Of a stretch of 60,000 nt of DNA, positions 58,701 through 60,000 are shown one piece after another. This DNA comes from Polytrichum commune (Eukaryota; Streptophyta; Polytrichopsida; Polytrichales; Polytrichaceae): contig OX485803.1 in the NCBI GenBank assembly GCA_950295325.1, positions 50,919,554 to 50,979,553 of the forward strand, written 5' to 3'. Under the pieces are notes generated by a model. It did no database searches, was not told the origin of the DNA, and saw only the letters and a program-made list of their open reading frames with translations. Numbering within the stretch: the stretch's first letter is position 1; the number at the start of each line of letters is the position of its first letter. The position numbers were made by a program, and so were the translations under genes.

Positions 58701-60000
58701 TTGTGTATATAAAACCAAGTGAATTTATTGGTGGGGACTGGTGTTGGTCTGGTATATAGGTGGACACATGGGTATCAACAATCAACATCAATCGTGGTTT
58801 CAAAGAACTTACATGTGGGTGTCCATATTGTAATACCAATCCAATATTCATGTGTGGTGGATATGTCAAGGTTAGAGAATCTTTGTGTACGTGAGATGAT
58901 GAGTTATGGTGAGTTATCATTATAAACCACATTGATACTAGGACAAGGTATGAAGGTTCTTGCATGGTACACAAACCCCAATGGTATCAAAACAAAAATG
59001 TTGACATGCTCCCATTCAATGTTGGTATTTTACTTTATTTTAAACAAATAAAAATGCACCCGATCATTGTGGGATCAACCCAATAAGTCTACACTATGAT
59101 CTAGGTCCAAGGTCTAAGATAATAAAGTTATCCATAAAGTCTCTCAAAGCGGGATGAAACAGTGGGTTTGATTCTTCTTTGAGAAAATTTTCAATTAAGA
59201 GCTTGTTAGCTCGTTGTGTGTCGGAGCCTATTTTGAATGTTGGGTGAAACTTTTGGGACCTCCATTTTCCACCTCTCAAACTTTGAGAGGACTTTAAGAG
59301 CTAAAATATAGTATGCACATGGGACCCACTATCCTAAATCCCATATCATCCTATGCAAGGCTAGCGGGGCCCACCCATTCGAGTCATAGGAGAAGCTAAG
59401 AAGTTGCTTTTCAATAGCACGACACTACTCTTTGTGTGTGGTAAATCAAGCATTAAGAAAACTTGGGTGACCTTGTGTTGATTCACATAAATTCAAGGTT
59501 CGGGACTAAACCCATGGTTTCAACTGCTTTAGTTTACAAATAACTCTATTGTGGCATCACTTTCCCACCAAACCTCAACATGCTCGACCTTAAAAGAAAA
59601 AGAAAAAATCTTCTCTTGATTTGAGAAACCAATCTTCAAGCTTGAGTCCAATCTCAAGTCCGAAAGCAAGATCCGCGAAAGGGGTGTTTTCCAAAGTCCA
59701 AATTATTGATAACCCACATTGGTAAGACAGATTGGTCACGTAATAAATCGTTCTAAAGTATTGCACAATGACTTAGAAAATATAACAGGATTTCATCTTG
59801 ACATTGCCTCGCAGTGTGAGAGTGAAGAAGAAAGTGAGAATCGTAAGTTTGACTTGTGGTGGTACGTTTGGGTGTGTGTTTTGAGCAATAAGTTTGCATC
59901 CAATCAGCCAAAGAACCTTGTTTCCCTCACCATGGATACCTTGCATGCAGAATCTCATCTAACTTAACTTAGCCGGTTCCCATTGGCCTCAAAGCTCTCT
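58701..60000. other. Intergenic to window end, no gene recognised
   Basis: Includes sequence related to 39050-39250 and the right copy of the inverted-repeat pair (59130-59310, with a further shared 20-mer at 59633). The frame at 59719-59967 is not recognised. Confidence 0.45.

Noticed and set aside
1-60000. Search for CRISPR arrays, rRNA genes, integrated organelle DNA and viral genes
   Set aside because: No regularly spaced identical repeats, rRNA blocks, organellar genes or viral coding domains were recognised on reading the window.

Overview
The window is nuclear DNA from a land plant. Its genes are split by GT-AG introns, encode plant-type families (inositolphosphorylceramide synthase, DRP4-type dynamin, TPD1-like secreted peptides, METTL13-type methyltransferase), and are separated by AT-rich DNA full of plant transposon remains. 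The lineage cannot be fixed from the sequence. The IPC synthase is quite diverged from its eudicot counterparts, and a CENP-B/Tigger-like element is present, so an early-diverging or non-seed lineage is possible. That is inference only.

Layout. (1) 1-4149, + strand: 3' part of a METTL13-like gene in seven exons, with a LINE fragment in the first visible intron. (2) 6105-23134, + strand: two tandem three-exon dynamin-related DRP4C-like genes about 13 kb apart. The first (6503-10045) carries a nonsense codon and a 4-bp frameshift. The second (about 19596-23134) is open throughout, and its first exon contains an in-frame duplication of the N-terminus including a second, decayed P-loop. Between them lie a TPD1 relic (about 10.95-11.24 kb), a complete but inactivated PIF/Harbinger transposon (13240-17163, TAA target-site duplication) and a perfect 2 x 114-bp tandem duplication. 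(3) 23.1-27.8 kb: AT-rich repeats without genes. (4) 27.8-31.8 kb, - strand: a TPD1-like cluster with two intact genes and two decayed copies. (5) 34816-37805, - strand: a complete eleven-exon phosphatidylinositol:ceramide inositolphosphotransferase gene. (6) 38-60 kb: no intact host gene recognised. This part holds a 1,024-bp pogo/Tigger-like deletion derivative (40027-41050), a LINE remnant with an RT motif (about 45363-46760, - strand), a 248-bp CACTA-type MITE (48019-48266), Tourist-like MITEs (54337-54830 and 57489-57998), a hAT transposase C-terminal fragment (55097-55312) and other dispersed repeats.

The genes do not form one pathway. Two families (DRP4C-like and TPD1-like) have grown by local duplication and partial decay, and fragments of one cluster have moved into the other. 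IPC synthase acts in Golgi sphingolipid synthesis, TPD1-like proteins are secreted ligands, METTL13-like proteins methylate other proteins, and DRP4 proteins are Mx-like large GTPases of poorly known role in plants. No CRISPR array, rRNA gene, tRNA gene or organellar insert was recognised. Splice sites were placed by reading GT/AG signals and checking codon phase; there is no transcript evidence.
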